64,000 nucleotides of DNA from Chaetoceros tenuissimus (Eukaryota; Bacillariophyta; Thalassiosirophyceae; Chaetocerotales; Chaetocerotaceae): assembly GCA_021927905.1 (NCBI GenBank), contig BLLK01000022.1:1-64000 (forward strand), read 5' to 3'. Each line of letters opens with the position of its first letter. Position 1 is the stretch's first letter. The notes beneath the pieces are model-generated. The model was not told where the DNA came from. It did no database searches and saw only the letters and a list, made by a program, of their open reading frames with translations. The position numbers and the translations under genes were made by a program. Of the stretch, positions 53,161 through 63,554 are shown piece after piece.

Positions 53161-54726
53161 TCACAGCATCCATTCCTGATCAAGAACACCATTGCCAAGG
53201 GCACAAGACGGTGGACAGATGTCTATGCTACTTCGAATAAACTCTCTTTTTCTATTAAAGATTCCCACATTGTTTTGGCCTTCTAGATCCATGTTTGGAG
53301 GTATTTCTATTCCTACATATACATCTGCTACAATATGATCGACCTTTGGAGCAAAAGATTTGACTTTTTCGATATGATTGCATATCACGTGAGCTTGGCA
53401 TGTTGAGTCATCATTTAATTCTTGACAAAGTTGCGATATCTTCCTACACATCCACAAAGCCCATTCTTCGTGTTCGTGTGTTGGAACATTTGCATGGACA
53501 TGAAGCCATCCTCCGGTGTCTTTTCGAATAGCTTTCACTGCAGTCTTCCATCCACCTTCGCTACTTGGCAAGAGACCCAAAGATATTCTATCAAAATCAA
53601 GGTCTAAAACATTCTCCTCCTCCAATCGTATTCGAGAGTCGCCCTCGAGCACAGTAGCTCTATCACTTACACCATTTTGTTTAAGATTATACCGTAAGAA
53701 ACATGCAGCATGTGGATTCCATTCACATGAATATACATGTCTGGCTTTCCCGATCACTAGAGCAGGAAGTGTATAGTATCCAATGCCTGTGTACATATCT
53801 AATACCAATTCTCCTTCCTTTACAAGCTTTCCAAATCGAATTTTCTCGGATATATTTCCTCGTGAAAACATTACCTTTGTAAAATCAAGAGATTGTTTAA
53901 TTCCCTGTTCTGTGACTGTGATCCACCCTCTCGATCCTGGACCATAGTCACTCGTGAAACTCTTTTCTAATTCTTGATTAATCCATAGAATACAGTGACC
54001 ACTTTCTCGCACCTTTGAATTAGGATCAATCTCGCCTCTTCGCACAACTCTTTGACTTCGATATAATCTAGCCAATTCTTCCCATAGCGATGATAAGAAA
54101 AGGGATTGTTCATTGCTAGCTGTACCAAATAATTCATGTACCAAAAGTTGAAATGGAGATTTTGTATTCACATTCAGAGATTGATAAGGAATAACCAAAG
54201 TTCTATCATCACCCATCACTTCCAACTTTGGTGGCGCGTCTACTTTCGATAGAGCCCTGACCATATTTTCAATCTTCGTTCCAAGACCTACATATGTTTG
54301 CTTTTTTGATGCCTCATTCTTTCTAATAGTCTGTAGTACAATATTTTGTACAGGATTCAAATCATTGTTTGCAGTCAACGATAGTTGACGTTGGGTATTT
54401 CCCATCACAGCACTGCTAAATCGACATGATTGTACACCATAGCTGTGTATAAGACCGATTGCATCTTGTAACTCATTACTTCCAGCCTTGTTCTTCAGAA
54501 AGCTTTCAATTTTCTCTTTATGAATGGGTAAAGCAATGTACTTTGACGATTCTTGTAGCACGTCACAAGTACTCAGACATTCTTCGTATTTCACTTCATA
54601 AGAAGCATGAATATTGCACAATCGGAAGGATTTGTTGAGTGCTCCTTCTTTTTCCAATGCACTCTTCACAATCTTGGCATGTCTCTTTTCTGTCACACAA
54701 ACATTGGTAACTGCTGAATCATTCAT
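53161..54726 (-). CDS. TYW2: tRNA wybutosine-synthesizing protein 2 (TYW2)
   Basis: 521 residues, single exon, ATG at 54726. The C-terminal half is a class I SAM-binding fold of the Trm5/TYW2 group: FSRGNISEKIRFGKLV, VLDMYTGIGYYTLPALVIG (~304-322), HVYSCEWNPHAACFLRYNLK, TVLEGDSRIRL, DRISLGLLPSSEGGW and GWLHVHANVPTHEHEEW. The Asp-Met-Tyr-Thr-Gly-Ile-Gly loop and the LGLLPSSE signature (in place of the Trm5 N-P-P type motif) favour TYW2. It transfers the 3-amino-3-carboxypropyl group of SAM to 4-demethylwyosine at position 37 of tRNA-Phe. The N-terminal ~220 residues are divergent. Cytosolic location is likely. Confidence 0.88.
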   Translation of the reverse strand: MNDSAVTNVCVTEKRHAKIVKSALEKEGALNKSFRLCNIHASYEVKYEECLSTCDVLQESSKYIALPIHKEKIESFLKNKAGSNELQDAIGLIHSYGVQSCRFSSAVMGNTQRQLSLTANNDLNPVQNIVLQTIRKNEASKKQTYVGLGTKIENMVRALSKVDAPPKLEVMGDDRTLVIPYQSLNVNTKSPFQLLVHELFGTASNEQSLFLSSLWEELARLYRSQRVVRRGEIDPNSKVRESGHCILWINQELEKSFTSDYGPGSRGWITVTEQGIKQSLDFTKVMFSRGNISEKIRFGKLVKEGELVLDMYTGIGYYTLPALVIGKARHVYSCEWNPHAACFLRYNLKQNGVSDRATVLEGDSRIRLEEENVLDLDFDRISLGLLPSSEGGWKTAVKAIRKDTGGWLHVHANVPTHEHEEWALWMCRKISQLCQELNDDSTCQAHVICNHIEKVKSFAPKVDHIVADVYVGIEIPPNMDLEGQNNVGIFNRKREFIRSSIDICPPSCALGNGVLDQEWML

Positions 54727-56171
54727 GGTATGTGCCGGTCAAATAGGCCACACTTGCGAAGATCTTTGTCAGTTACTCAAATAAATTGAATGGTCTAAGA
54801 CTTTAAGAATTCTAGAGTCGTACTAGAAACCAGAAATTAGAGTAGTGAGATGGATAGTGGGCTTTTCAATAGAACAAAATACGAGATATACGAGTGTGGT
54901 ATAAAAAACAAACAAAAAATGAGGGGCAGGAAAAGCGAAATTCCTTTGACCACACATACGTGGCTATTATCAAATCTTCTAGCCAAAGTACAATGACTTC
55001 TCGTTTTGCTATGACGGAGTGCTAGAAGGTTGCGTTGTAAAAATATTTGATTCTTTCCAATTCAAGAATTTCTTTCTATTGGAGAAGAATACAACTAGGG
55101 GTGCTTAAAAAATCAGAATATTTTATGTTTGAAAGACAAAGATTCTTTCATATGTAGAGTAAAAGGAAATTACTTTTCCATCGTACCAATACAGTTACAT
55201 CAATAGTACTCTGACTTGAAGTAAACATTTTGGCAATCTTCCTTTGCACTTGTTTATCAAAATTATTTTGTTGCCTTTCATCTTGCTTTACTTACTCCAA
55301 ATTTGATATCATTTGATTTTTTCCTCTCTTGTATGGCTCTGTCGCTTCTATCCAACCAACTACCATACCATAGATTTCGCAGGGGAGATAGAAAAAAATC
55401 AAATGATATCAAATTTGGAGTAAGTAAATAACAAGCATATGATTCTTTTGCTTCACAGTTATTGCAAGGATCTACAAAAAAAGAATTGAAATTGGTTGTG
55501 CCTATGTACGATGTACATATACATATATATATACCCAAATCTTGACTCTAACCATGACTTTTTCAGTTTCTACTAAGTCTATTTCCTCATCTCTCACAAG
55601 CACATAAACATGTATGTTTCAGGGAGTTGTCAAGCAATGAAAATAAGTATCACAAATTGTTTCTCTCATTATTGTTTCAGCTTTGAATTGTGAATCGCTC
55701 TTCAAATCACCACCAACAAGATATTGATGCTTTTGCTATTTTTGCAATCTATTTTATGCTGTTATTGCATGATCTACCTAAGCATTTCCAGCACTTGCTG
55801 AGAAGGAGTTGGCATCTTCTCATTCACAGTTCTTGATTGATTATGTCAACTCAACACTTACTGCTTACTAGAATTCTGATCACTCTCTCAGTTTTGCCGT
55901 TTCGCCCCTCTTTTTGAAAGCACCTTTCGTTGATTCTTCTCCAATACCTTGCTATATTACACGTTTTTAGACGTGTAAACCACCTTAAACAACTTTTTTC
56001 ATTGATCTCCGGGTTTTCATTGGTACTACAAATACGTACAAAAACTACGGCAATTTGTAATTCCTTTGCCCTCTGCATTTATCAGCAGTGTATTTCATTT
56101 CATTGTATGTTTTAGGATAGGAATTCATCTATATGGAATTATAGCAATACAGGGACAGATATCTTTGTCAT
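54727..56171. other. long intergenic region with hairpin element
   Basis: 1.45 kb, AT-rich, between divergent genes. No coding frame is supported. The notable content is the 142-bp foldback at 55287-55428 described separately. Confidence 0.5.
55287..55428. repeat. foldback element: 36-bp perfect inverted repeat
   Basis: Arms 55287-55322 and 55393-55428 are perfect reverse complements (each begins or ends with the TTTACTTACTCCAAATTTG side) around a 70-bp spacer. The size and AT-rich arms fit a MITE-like element or a hairpin transcript. No target-site duplication is clear. Confidence 0.85.
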
Positions 56172-57653
56172 ATGAGTTACAATACTGTGGAGCTTCGGGA
56201 AGAGGGAGCGAAGGAGCCTCAGTCTCATGCTGAATCTTCAAGCACAGATACTAATGACGAGACTAGCAGAAATCAGCCATTGCATGTTAATCTCAGCATT
56301 CAAGGTGGCAACTGTGAAACACAAGAGAAACAAGCATTGGGTCAATGTCGTGATTGTGAGAATCAATTGAAAAGAGTCACTGGGGTCGCTGAGTTACAGG
56401 AATCGGCTAGAGACGAAAAGCGACAGCGACACTCTTTGACTGATGCAAAAAATACTCTAAACACCACGGACTCTCTAAAGAAATCGAAAGAGTTTCAATT
56501 CGATTATTATGCTTCGACGCATCCAACAAATCAAGAAGGAAAAGCGTCAAGTAGCGGGCATGAAACTATGATTCAGTGTCCAGAGTCGCCGTCTTCAAAA
56601 TACCTAGGGGTTGAAGATGATACAAGTAGTAGTAGCAGCAGTGACGACGACTTAGCAAGAATAAAACGTTTACAATTTGAAATAAAAACGAAAAGACAGA
56701 GTTTTGGTGTCAATAATTCTGATGATAAAGCCGTACCATCGGTGATCACGGCAAAGAAAGAAGATATTCCAATTCCATCTGTTACTCGGAAACGCCATGA
56801 AAAGATAGAAATTGACCTAACCAAGGACGACGATGATGACGATATAAAAGATGGCAATACCCAATGCGAAATTGAAAAGAAATGCGAAGGCACGACCAGT
56901 AGCCATCAAGTCACGAGCCAAGCACCTGTAAAAGATCGATCTAATTGGATGTTCAAACCTCCATTGTATAATGAACCGACGTCCAAAATCTATGGTGGCG
57001 TTCTTTGGCACTGGTGTTCAAAGTGCGAGAATGGCATGGGAAAATGGACTGATCACAATGCTTGTAAACATGGTGAAAAGAATAACGTATTTCAATTTAC
57101 ATTTTCAAAACGCAAAGCTAGAGTTTCATCCCCGACAGATCTATCTACTTCAACGGTAATGGAAAACCTTCCGTTGAATTTTGAAGAATCCAATGCTACG
57201 AATGATCAGCCTAAGACAAAACAAGAGGATACTAGTTATGAACAATTACTAGCGAGGAAAAAGAGAAGAGAAGAAGTCATTGATTTACTTTCTGATTCTG
57301 ATGAAACAGGAAACGAAGATGAATTTGACATTACTACAATTGGAAATGAGCAAAAAGCCAACGATTCTGGTCAAGAGAATTATGAAGAAGTGGAAAAGCA
57401 ACTTTCATTTGATGGAGTTATGCCTTCCACGCATTCTACTCAAGAGCTGGAAACCAACATGGACAAGATTGAATTGGAGAAACCCGCTTGTCCTGATAGT
57501 GTCATAGAACCCACACATTCTACTCAAGAGGTACAAACAAACGATTCTGACGAAGAAAGTAATGACTTAGGCAAGACTGAAATGGAGAAACCCGCTTCTC
57601 CTGATAGTGTCATAGAATCCACTCATTCTACTCGACGGTCATCATCATCATAG
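56172..57653 (+). pseudogene. acidic Ser-rich protein truncated at duplication breakpoint
   Basis: Open frame of 493 residues, ATG at 56172. Most of it is disordered and Ser/Asp/Glu/Lys-rich. A small zinc-binding candidate is WHWCSKCENGMGKWTDHNA followed by CKH (~277-298; C-x2-C with downstream His). From ~415 there are three copies of a unit ending THSTQE (EKPACPDSVIEPTHSTQE type). The third copy stops at THST, and the last codons (RRSSSS, stop) are read from the end of the right duplication arm, which begins at 57638. The natural C-terminus is therefore probably lost and the stop is supplied by inverted DNA. It may still be expressed as a shortened protein. Family unknown. Confidence 0.6.
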
Positions 57654-58078
57654 GAAAAGTCATCTGAACTATGAGAATCAAGTAATTCATTAGTGTCATA
57701 GGATTCAAACAATGAATCACTGAACCCCAATGAACGCTTAGTATCATTTTGAAAAGGTAAAAAGTCTAAATGAAACAGTTGCGCAAATAGTGGATCTAAA
57801 TATATCCCACCCTCCTGGTTCCTATGATTGGACATGGGTCTCTTGCTATTGGAATCTTTTTCCAATTCATCATCTGTAGGTTCGTACCCAACTTCTTCAC
57901 TTGTGAGATATGCAGAATCTACTTCTGAATTGATATTAGTAGATAGATAGAATAAAGCTGATGTGTTGCTACTTGAAGAAATATCGTCTCCCAGGTCATT
58001 GGATGACTGTGGACTTTCAAGCACGAGTTTGGTAGCTGATGTTGGTGTTGTAGTATTCATTGCAAGTCTTGGAGGCAT
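57623..58078 (-). pseudogene. truncated START-domain protein gene, right copy
   Basis: The first ~147 residues match the gene at 15777 without visible amino-acid change, up to SYDDDD. Then the sequence leaves the duplication and ends within a few codons (RRVE, stop). The coiled coil and the START-like domain are missing, so it cannot do the job of the full copy. Its tail overlaps the tail of the truncated plus-strand gene at 56172 by 31 bp. The promoter region is retained and shared with MLH1 copy 2. Confidence 0.9.
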
Positions 58079-58722
58079 TCTGATCTATTCGCGTTTGGTT
58101 GTCTATTGAAATTGTTATCTCTAAGAATGAGCTGTTGAAATTACGATGATGGAGATGAATATGTTTGTCAGTATCATGTATTTTTCACTTCACTCTATAA
58201 TATTTCCAGTATATTTCCACGATGCTTGAGATGGATTCGATTCTGTTTCGATGCGAGAAACTCTCACGTGTGACTGCAGCAAGAAGTTGGAGTCGAAAGA
58301 AGTCAGTCACAGATGTTTGTTCCAACAATCTACGTTTGCAACCCCTGTCCAGCGTTAGGATATGAATATGATCTACAAGCCTAAGCTACGTATACACCAG
58401 AGTCTCTTTACTTTTGTTTACAATGTAAGAAAGAGGTGGTATTCTTTCTAATGCCATCCTGATAGTTTCTCATTTGCTTGGGAAAAAAAGCTGCTGGTGA
58501 TCCTTTGACACGACGAGACTGTCATTAGCGAGCCAGTAAAAGACACTCTTTCTAAGGATGACATGAATCCTAAGTTAGAGTGTCTAATAAAGCAGAAACG
58601 AAGCACCCGGCATCATCAGAAGGGCCAACAGAGTAACTTTACTAGTGTTACCATACATGAAACTAAGCTGCCATAATTGATACATAAAAGAGTCATCTCT
58701 ACACTCAATATTTTCTCTACAA
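58079..58722. promoter_or_regulatory. divergent spacer MLH1 / START gene, right copy
   Basis: Inverted copy of 15139-15776, six bases longer. The extra bases lie near 58545 (one A) and near 58635-58660 (about five, with local substitutions). It contains the whole presumed promoter of MLH1 copy 2. Confidence 0.6.
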
Positions 58723-61494
58723 ATGAGCTCGCAGTCTACGGAACCACGTATTCAAGCACTCCCTAAAAAAGTAGTTGATCGTATAGCAGCAGGAGAAGTA
58801 GTACAAAGACCTGCATCTGTCATCAAAGAACTCATTGAAAACTCACTGGATGCAGACTCTACCAACATTGATGTACAATGTCAAGGAGGAGGGTTAAGAT
58901 TACTCAGTGTCTCTGACGATGGCTTTGGAATTCATCCACAAGATCTCTCCCTGGCAGCTACAAGATTCGCCACATCAAAATTGAAACAATGGGATGATTT
59001 GAAACAAATTCAAACCTTTGGGTTTAGAGGTGAAGCATTAGCGAGTGCGAGTATGGTTGGTAGATTGAGTATTGTCAGTCGTAAACGAAAATTACCCTCA
59101 AGTGGTGGTACTAGTTGTGCTTTCAAAATGAGTTACAGTGACGGAGAACCGACTAGTAAAGCTTTACCTTCTGCTGGTAAAGAGGGAACATGTGTCAAGT
59201 TACAAGATTTGTTTTATAATTTACCAAGTAGGAAACGGGCATTTGAAGGAACTAGGAAGGAAAATGAAGAATATCAAAAGATTCTGAATGTAGTTCAGAG
59301 GTATTCGGTTCATAAAGCTGATCATGGTGTAGGGTTTGTTTGTCGTAAAAAAGGGGGGCAGACAGATTTAAATACAGCTTCGATTGCAACGATTAAGAAA
59401 CTTAGGAAACAAATTGCAGAAATGGAAAAGATGGAGGAGATTACTGATAGTCTGAAGGCTGATTTGAAAGCTTTGAAAGAACAGAGTACTAGAGATGTCA
59501 TTGGACACGTTTATGGAAGTGAAATGGCTAAAGAATTATTACCCATTTCTTGTTCGAAAGGTGATGTAGAGAAAGTAACATTATCTGCTCTTGAAGCCAT
59601 GAAAAATGAAGAGTCTACTCTGAATTCTGAAAAGAGCGAGATGAAACTAGTCACGGAAGGAAATAGTCTCATGGATGGCCTAGTTGTAAATATGCATGAC
59701 TATGGTGCAAACATTGCAAAGGAGACTGAATCACAAACAATGGCTCAATCGGGACAGGGACAGTTTTCATTTGCATATCGATGTCGAGGGTTCATCACTA
59801 ATGGTAGTTACTGTGTTCCAAAAGCTTCCTCTGCATTTTTATTATTTATCAATGGGAGATTGGTCGAATCTACTGCTTTGAAAAAGGCAGTTGAAAGTGT
59901 TTATATGGATATGTTGCCAAAGGGGGCAAAGCCATTTGTCTACCTTTCCCTAGAGCTACCAGGTCCTCATCTCGATGTGAATGTTCATCCGACAAAAAGA
60001 GAAGTTGCATTTCTACATGAAGATCAGCTTTGTGAAGCGTTGGCTTCGTCTGTTAGGGAGTTATTACAGGACAGTTCGACTTCCCGGACATTTTATACCC
60101 AGACTCTACTTGTTGGAAATTCGACAACCATGAAGCTGAGTTCACAAGAAGAAGAACCGAGAGTCCTGACAACAAATACTAAAAATTCTGTCAAGCCTGC
60201 TTCAAAGAGTGATAATGACAATGACAATGTATCAAAGAAGAATAATCAAGAGGAAGTGTCAAAGAGAAAAGCAACCTCAGAGGAACTTTCATCAAAAAAG
60301 CGAAAGGTATATGATCCCAAAAATCTAATTCGTACAACAGCTGCTGCGGAGCAAGGAGCGCTTGAACCGTTTCTTGTATTAACACAACCCAAATCTAGCA
60401 GCCAAGATTTACCAGGGTCAAATTCGTCTCCAACTTCAGATGAGATTACTGAACAAGGTTCTAGTAAACCAAAACAGGACATTGTACATGCACCTGAGTG
60501 TATTTTTGCATCGGGCTCCAAAAAGATTGACATGAGCATTCCAGGGGCATTTGCATCAATTTGCCGATGTCAGGTTGAACAGGCATCTTCACTGCCAAAA
60601 TTGACGGGTTTTACTCAAAATATTATGCGTCCAAAAAAGATCAAACCAACAAAATGTTCTTACACATCCATACAGAATCTGAGGAAAGACATTCAGAACA
60701 GAGCAAATAATGAATTTACTTCGAAACTTCGGAACTCTGTGTTTGTAGGATGTATTAGTCGTTCGCGATGTTTGATTCAATCTGGTATTGAGTTGATAAT
60801 GATTAATCCATATGAACTATCAAAAGAGACATTTTATCAACTGGCATTGCTGAGATTTGGTGGATTTCAAAAAGCTTCACTTGAAGGAGATGGACTCCAG
60901 GTGCAAACTCTTATTGAAAAAGCGTTAGAGATGGACGAAGCATTGAAGCCTAGTCTTTCTCTCAGTCAAAAAATTGAGCACTCGGAAGAGTCGAAGGATC
61001 TTACACAAGATGAAACTAACATAGATCTTGCAAGACAAGCAACAGTTTGCCTTGCTGAAAAATCTGCAATGCTTGAAGAATACTTTTCGATTGAATTTGA
61101 GATGGATAAAGACAATGAAACCTTGTATTTGAAGGGTCTTCCAGTGATATTAGATGGTCACTTTCCATCACCACAACATCTACCAGCATTCTTACTTCAT
61201 CTAGCTACCGAAGTTGATTACACAGATGAAATGAAATGCTTTGAGGGAGTATGCACGGAACTATCACGATACTATGCAGAGGTGCAAATCGAGGAAGAAG
61301 TTGTAACTGTTGACCAAGAACATGGCGAATCAAGGCTTGAATTGATCAGCGAATCTGAGAAGAAGTACATTCAGCATACTCTGTATCCAGCATTCCGTTT
61401 TCTTCTTGTTGTTCCTAAAGATTTTGCAAGTGATGGAACTTTTTGCAAACTTGCTGTCCTTTCGAAACTATACAAAGTTTTTGAAAGATGCTAG
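58723..61494 (+). CDS. MLH1: DNA mismatch repair protein MLH1, right copy
   Basis: 923 residues, same length as the left copy and without interruption; all ATPase motifs and the terminal FERC are intact. I count 14 amino-acid differences from the left copy: P76S near the N-terminus, a few conservative changes in the folded parts (such as I/V, T/A, A/T, V/I, V/L), and seven in the linker between residues 507 and 579 (S507N, I508N, A523S, K567N, I571T, V574E, D579G). None touches a catalytic motif, so the copy should be functional if expressed. The clustering means either relaxed constraint in the linker or an older haplotype tract. Confidence 0.95.
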   Translation: MSSQSTEPRIQALPKKVVDRIAAGEVVQRPASVIKELIENSLDADSTNIDVQCQGGGLRLLSVSDDGFGIHPQDLSLAATRFATSKLKQWDDLKQIQTFGFRGEALASASMVGRLSIVSRKRKLPSSGGTSCAFKMSYSDGEPTSKALPSAGKEGTCVKLQDLFYNLPSRKRAFEGTRKENEEYQKILNVVQRYSVHKADHGVGFVCRKKGGQTDLNTASIATIKKLRKQIAEMEKMEEITDSLKADLKALKEQSTRDVIGHVYGSEMAKELLPISCSKGDVEKVTLSALEAMKNEESTLNSEKSEMKLVTEGNSLMDGLVVNMHDYGANIAKETESQTMAQSGQGQFSFAYRCRGFITNGSYCVPKASSAFLLFINGRLVESTALKKAVESVYMDMLPKGAKPFVYLSLELPGPHLDVNVHPTKREVAFLHEDQLCEALASSVRELLQDSSTSRTFYTQTLLVGNSTTMKLSSQEEEPRVLTTNTKNSVKPASKSDNDNDNVSKKNNQEEVSKRKATSEELSSKKRKVYDPKNLIRTTAAAEQGALEPFLVLTQPKSSSQDLPGSNSSPTSDEITEQGSSKPKQDIVHAPECIFASGSKKIDMSIPGAFASICRCQVEQASSLPKLTGFTQNIMRPKKIKPTKCSYTSIQNLRKDIQNRANNEFTSKLRNSVFVGCISRSRCLIQSGIELIMINPYELSKETFYQLALLRFGGFQKASLEGDGLQVQTLIEKALEMDEALKPSLSLSQKIEHSEESKDLTQDETNIDLARQATVCLAEKSAMLEEYFSIEFEMDKDNETLYLKGLPVILDGHFPSPQHLPAFLLHLATEVDYTDEMKCFEGVCTELSRYYAEVQIEEEVVTVDQEHGESRLELISESEKKYIQHTLYPAFRFLLVVPKDFASDGTFCKLAVLSKLYKVFERC

Positions 61495-61500
61495 GATTCA

Positions 61501-61503
<3 letters not shown>

Positions 61504-61535
<32 letters not shown>
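61504..61535. repeat. (AT)16 microsatellite, right-arm copy
   Basis: 32-nt AT tract, the same length as its left-arm counterpart at 12326-12357. Confidence 0.97.
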
Positions 61536-61538
<3 letters not shown>

Positions 61539-61577
61539 ACTTTTAAAGTAAAATGATTTGATATAAAACTAGTTTTA

Positions 61578-63554
61578 TCATCGACCTGCATTACATTTCC
61601 AAGACTCGGGAAAGCTGCGCAAGTCCTTTGGATCGGTCCCCATATAACCCAAGCCTTTGAGTATTTGTAAACAATTTCGTTTTGATCCGCATGTTAACTC
61701 AAGTTGAGTAGCAATATGTTTATTGTAGAGACCCTCTTTGATGCAATATTCCATAATCTTACCACTCGTGCAATTCGGAATGCATTGGACTTGACTGTTT
61801 GATCTCCAAAGGCACTTGCACCAGCATTAATTACCGAATTGTATGTAATAATGTCTGGCTTGTAGTGTATATTGCCAGCTTGAAATTCTGTTTCCATTTT
61901 ATCAACAAGATCCCTCGCTCTCAATGCTTTGAATCTAAAAGATGACTTGGCCCAAGCATCAATCACAGCATTTGCCAGCTTGAAATTCTGTTTCCATTTT
62001 ATCAACAAGATCCCTCGCTCTCAATGCTTTGAATCTAAAAGATGACTTGGCCCAAGCATCAATCACAGCATTGAATATTATTGTATTTGGTGCTACGTCT
62101 GTATTACCAAGTTCATACATTTTCTCCATATCATTGAGAAGTTGATTTGCTGCATCGGCGTTTCCTCTCATCTTACTTTTTCCTAATGCCGAAATGACGG
62201 AACAGTAAGTCTGAGTATTTGGCCCGTATTGAGGATATCCACTCTCAGCTAGTGTAATCATGTAGTCTAACAACTCCACAGCCTTTTCTCCGGCATAATC
62301 TTCTCCGCTTCTTGCAAAGGCATCAATAACACTTGAATATGTGATTAGATCAGGTCGCAAATCTTCTTCACCTTCTCGCCATCTCTTTTCCATACTTAAA
62401 AGAATCTCATACGCTTCCAATGCAGCATTTGGTTTCTTGCTTTTACCTACACAATTGATGACAGCAGTATAAGTGACAGCGTTTGGACATGCATCCTTAT
62501 TTCCCAGTGCACATTGATTTTCCATCAGATGCAATATTTCTAAAGCTCTATCTGCAGCCTGTGGATCGTATGTCGCTCCAGCCCAGGCACTCAAAGTAGC
62601 AGTGTAAGAGAATACATCTGGTTTAACATCTTCGTTACCAGCATTGTAAAGAGTAGTCATATGATCCAACAATTGTTGCGCCCTTAAAGGCGCACCTCTG
62701 ATATTAGAGACAGCCCATGCATGCAAAATAGTATTGAAGGCAATTGTATCCGCTTTAATCTCATCTTCTCGCTCCCCGTCGTTCTCTCTGGAAATAGTCA
62801 TCATTCGCTTCAACAAATCTTCCGCCTCTTGTTGCTTTTTTGCCTTGGCATAGGCACAAATGACGCTATTGAATGTAATAGTATTAGGTCCCAAGTCCTT
62901 TTTACCACTTTGATACAATTCTTCCATGTCATTCAGCAACTGATGAGCTTTTTCGGGTTGATTATTTTTGGCAAATGCCAAGCACACAGTATTCAATGTC
63001 ACAATGTTGGGCTGAACAGCACTCAAACCTTGTTCACTCAATGTTTCCATTTTTTTCAACAATCTCTGTACTTCTTTTACCGAATCATATTCTTCAGATT
63101 CATTCATAGCATAAGCATTCAAAACAGAGTTGTAGGATACATTATCAGGACGAACAACATAATACCCAGACTCAAACATTTTCTCAATTTTGACAAGGAG
63201 TTCTTCTGCATGAATCGCTCTACCCGATTTTGCAAGATAGTCAAGATTTATGTTGAGACTCAACAGTGGGTCGTTTCCTTTAGCTATAGCGTTTGATCTA
63301 TCATTTTTCATAGGTCGCTTTTCTAAGCGTCTTCGTTTCGATGGCGATAGATTCCCTGTCTTCTTTCTTGGTTTGTCTCTCGGATGTGCTTTGGAGAGAG
63401 GATTATCGTACGATGCTACATTGTTTTCGTCTTGTTGAACAGAAAGCTGAGTTGATAATCTATGTGCTAGAGAGGTGAATGGAGTTGCAAATCCATTCAC
63501 TCCTTTCGTAGTAAATAATAAAAATGCACAAACGGCTGCCGACGACAACTTCAT
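61578..63554 (-). pseudogene. broken PPR gene, right copy
   Basis: Second copy of the PPR gene at 10289. The first ~520 codons match the left copy. A 100-bp tandem duplication (61872-61971 and 61972-62071) then shifts the frame, so translation from the ATG at 63554 ends after 531 residues (FQAGKCCD, stop) instead of 664. Further on, the equivalent of left positions 11975-12093 (119 bp) is missing, replaced by a single base (near 61769). The N-terminal plastid signal and most PPR units survive, so a shortened protein is possible, but the last repeats are lost. Confidence 0.9.
61872..62071. repeat. 100-bp tandem duplication
   Basis: Two adjacent 100-bp copies (61872-61971, 61972-62071) within the right PPR copy. 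The left arm has the unit only once (equivalent near 11770-11870), so it arose after the arms separated. The length is not a multiple of three. Confidence 0.95.

Noticed and set aside
61694-62008. Separate small gene downstream of the right PPR copy
   Set aside because: It is the displaced 3' part of the duplicated PPR gene after the 100-bp duplication, not an independent gene.
62721-63296. 191-residue plus-strand frame opposite the right PPR copy
   Set aside because: Antisense shadow of the PPR coding sequence; a shorter version is also present opposite the left copy.
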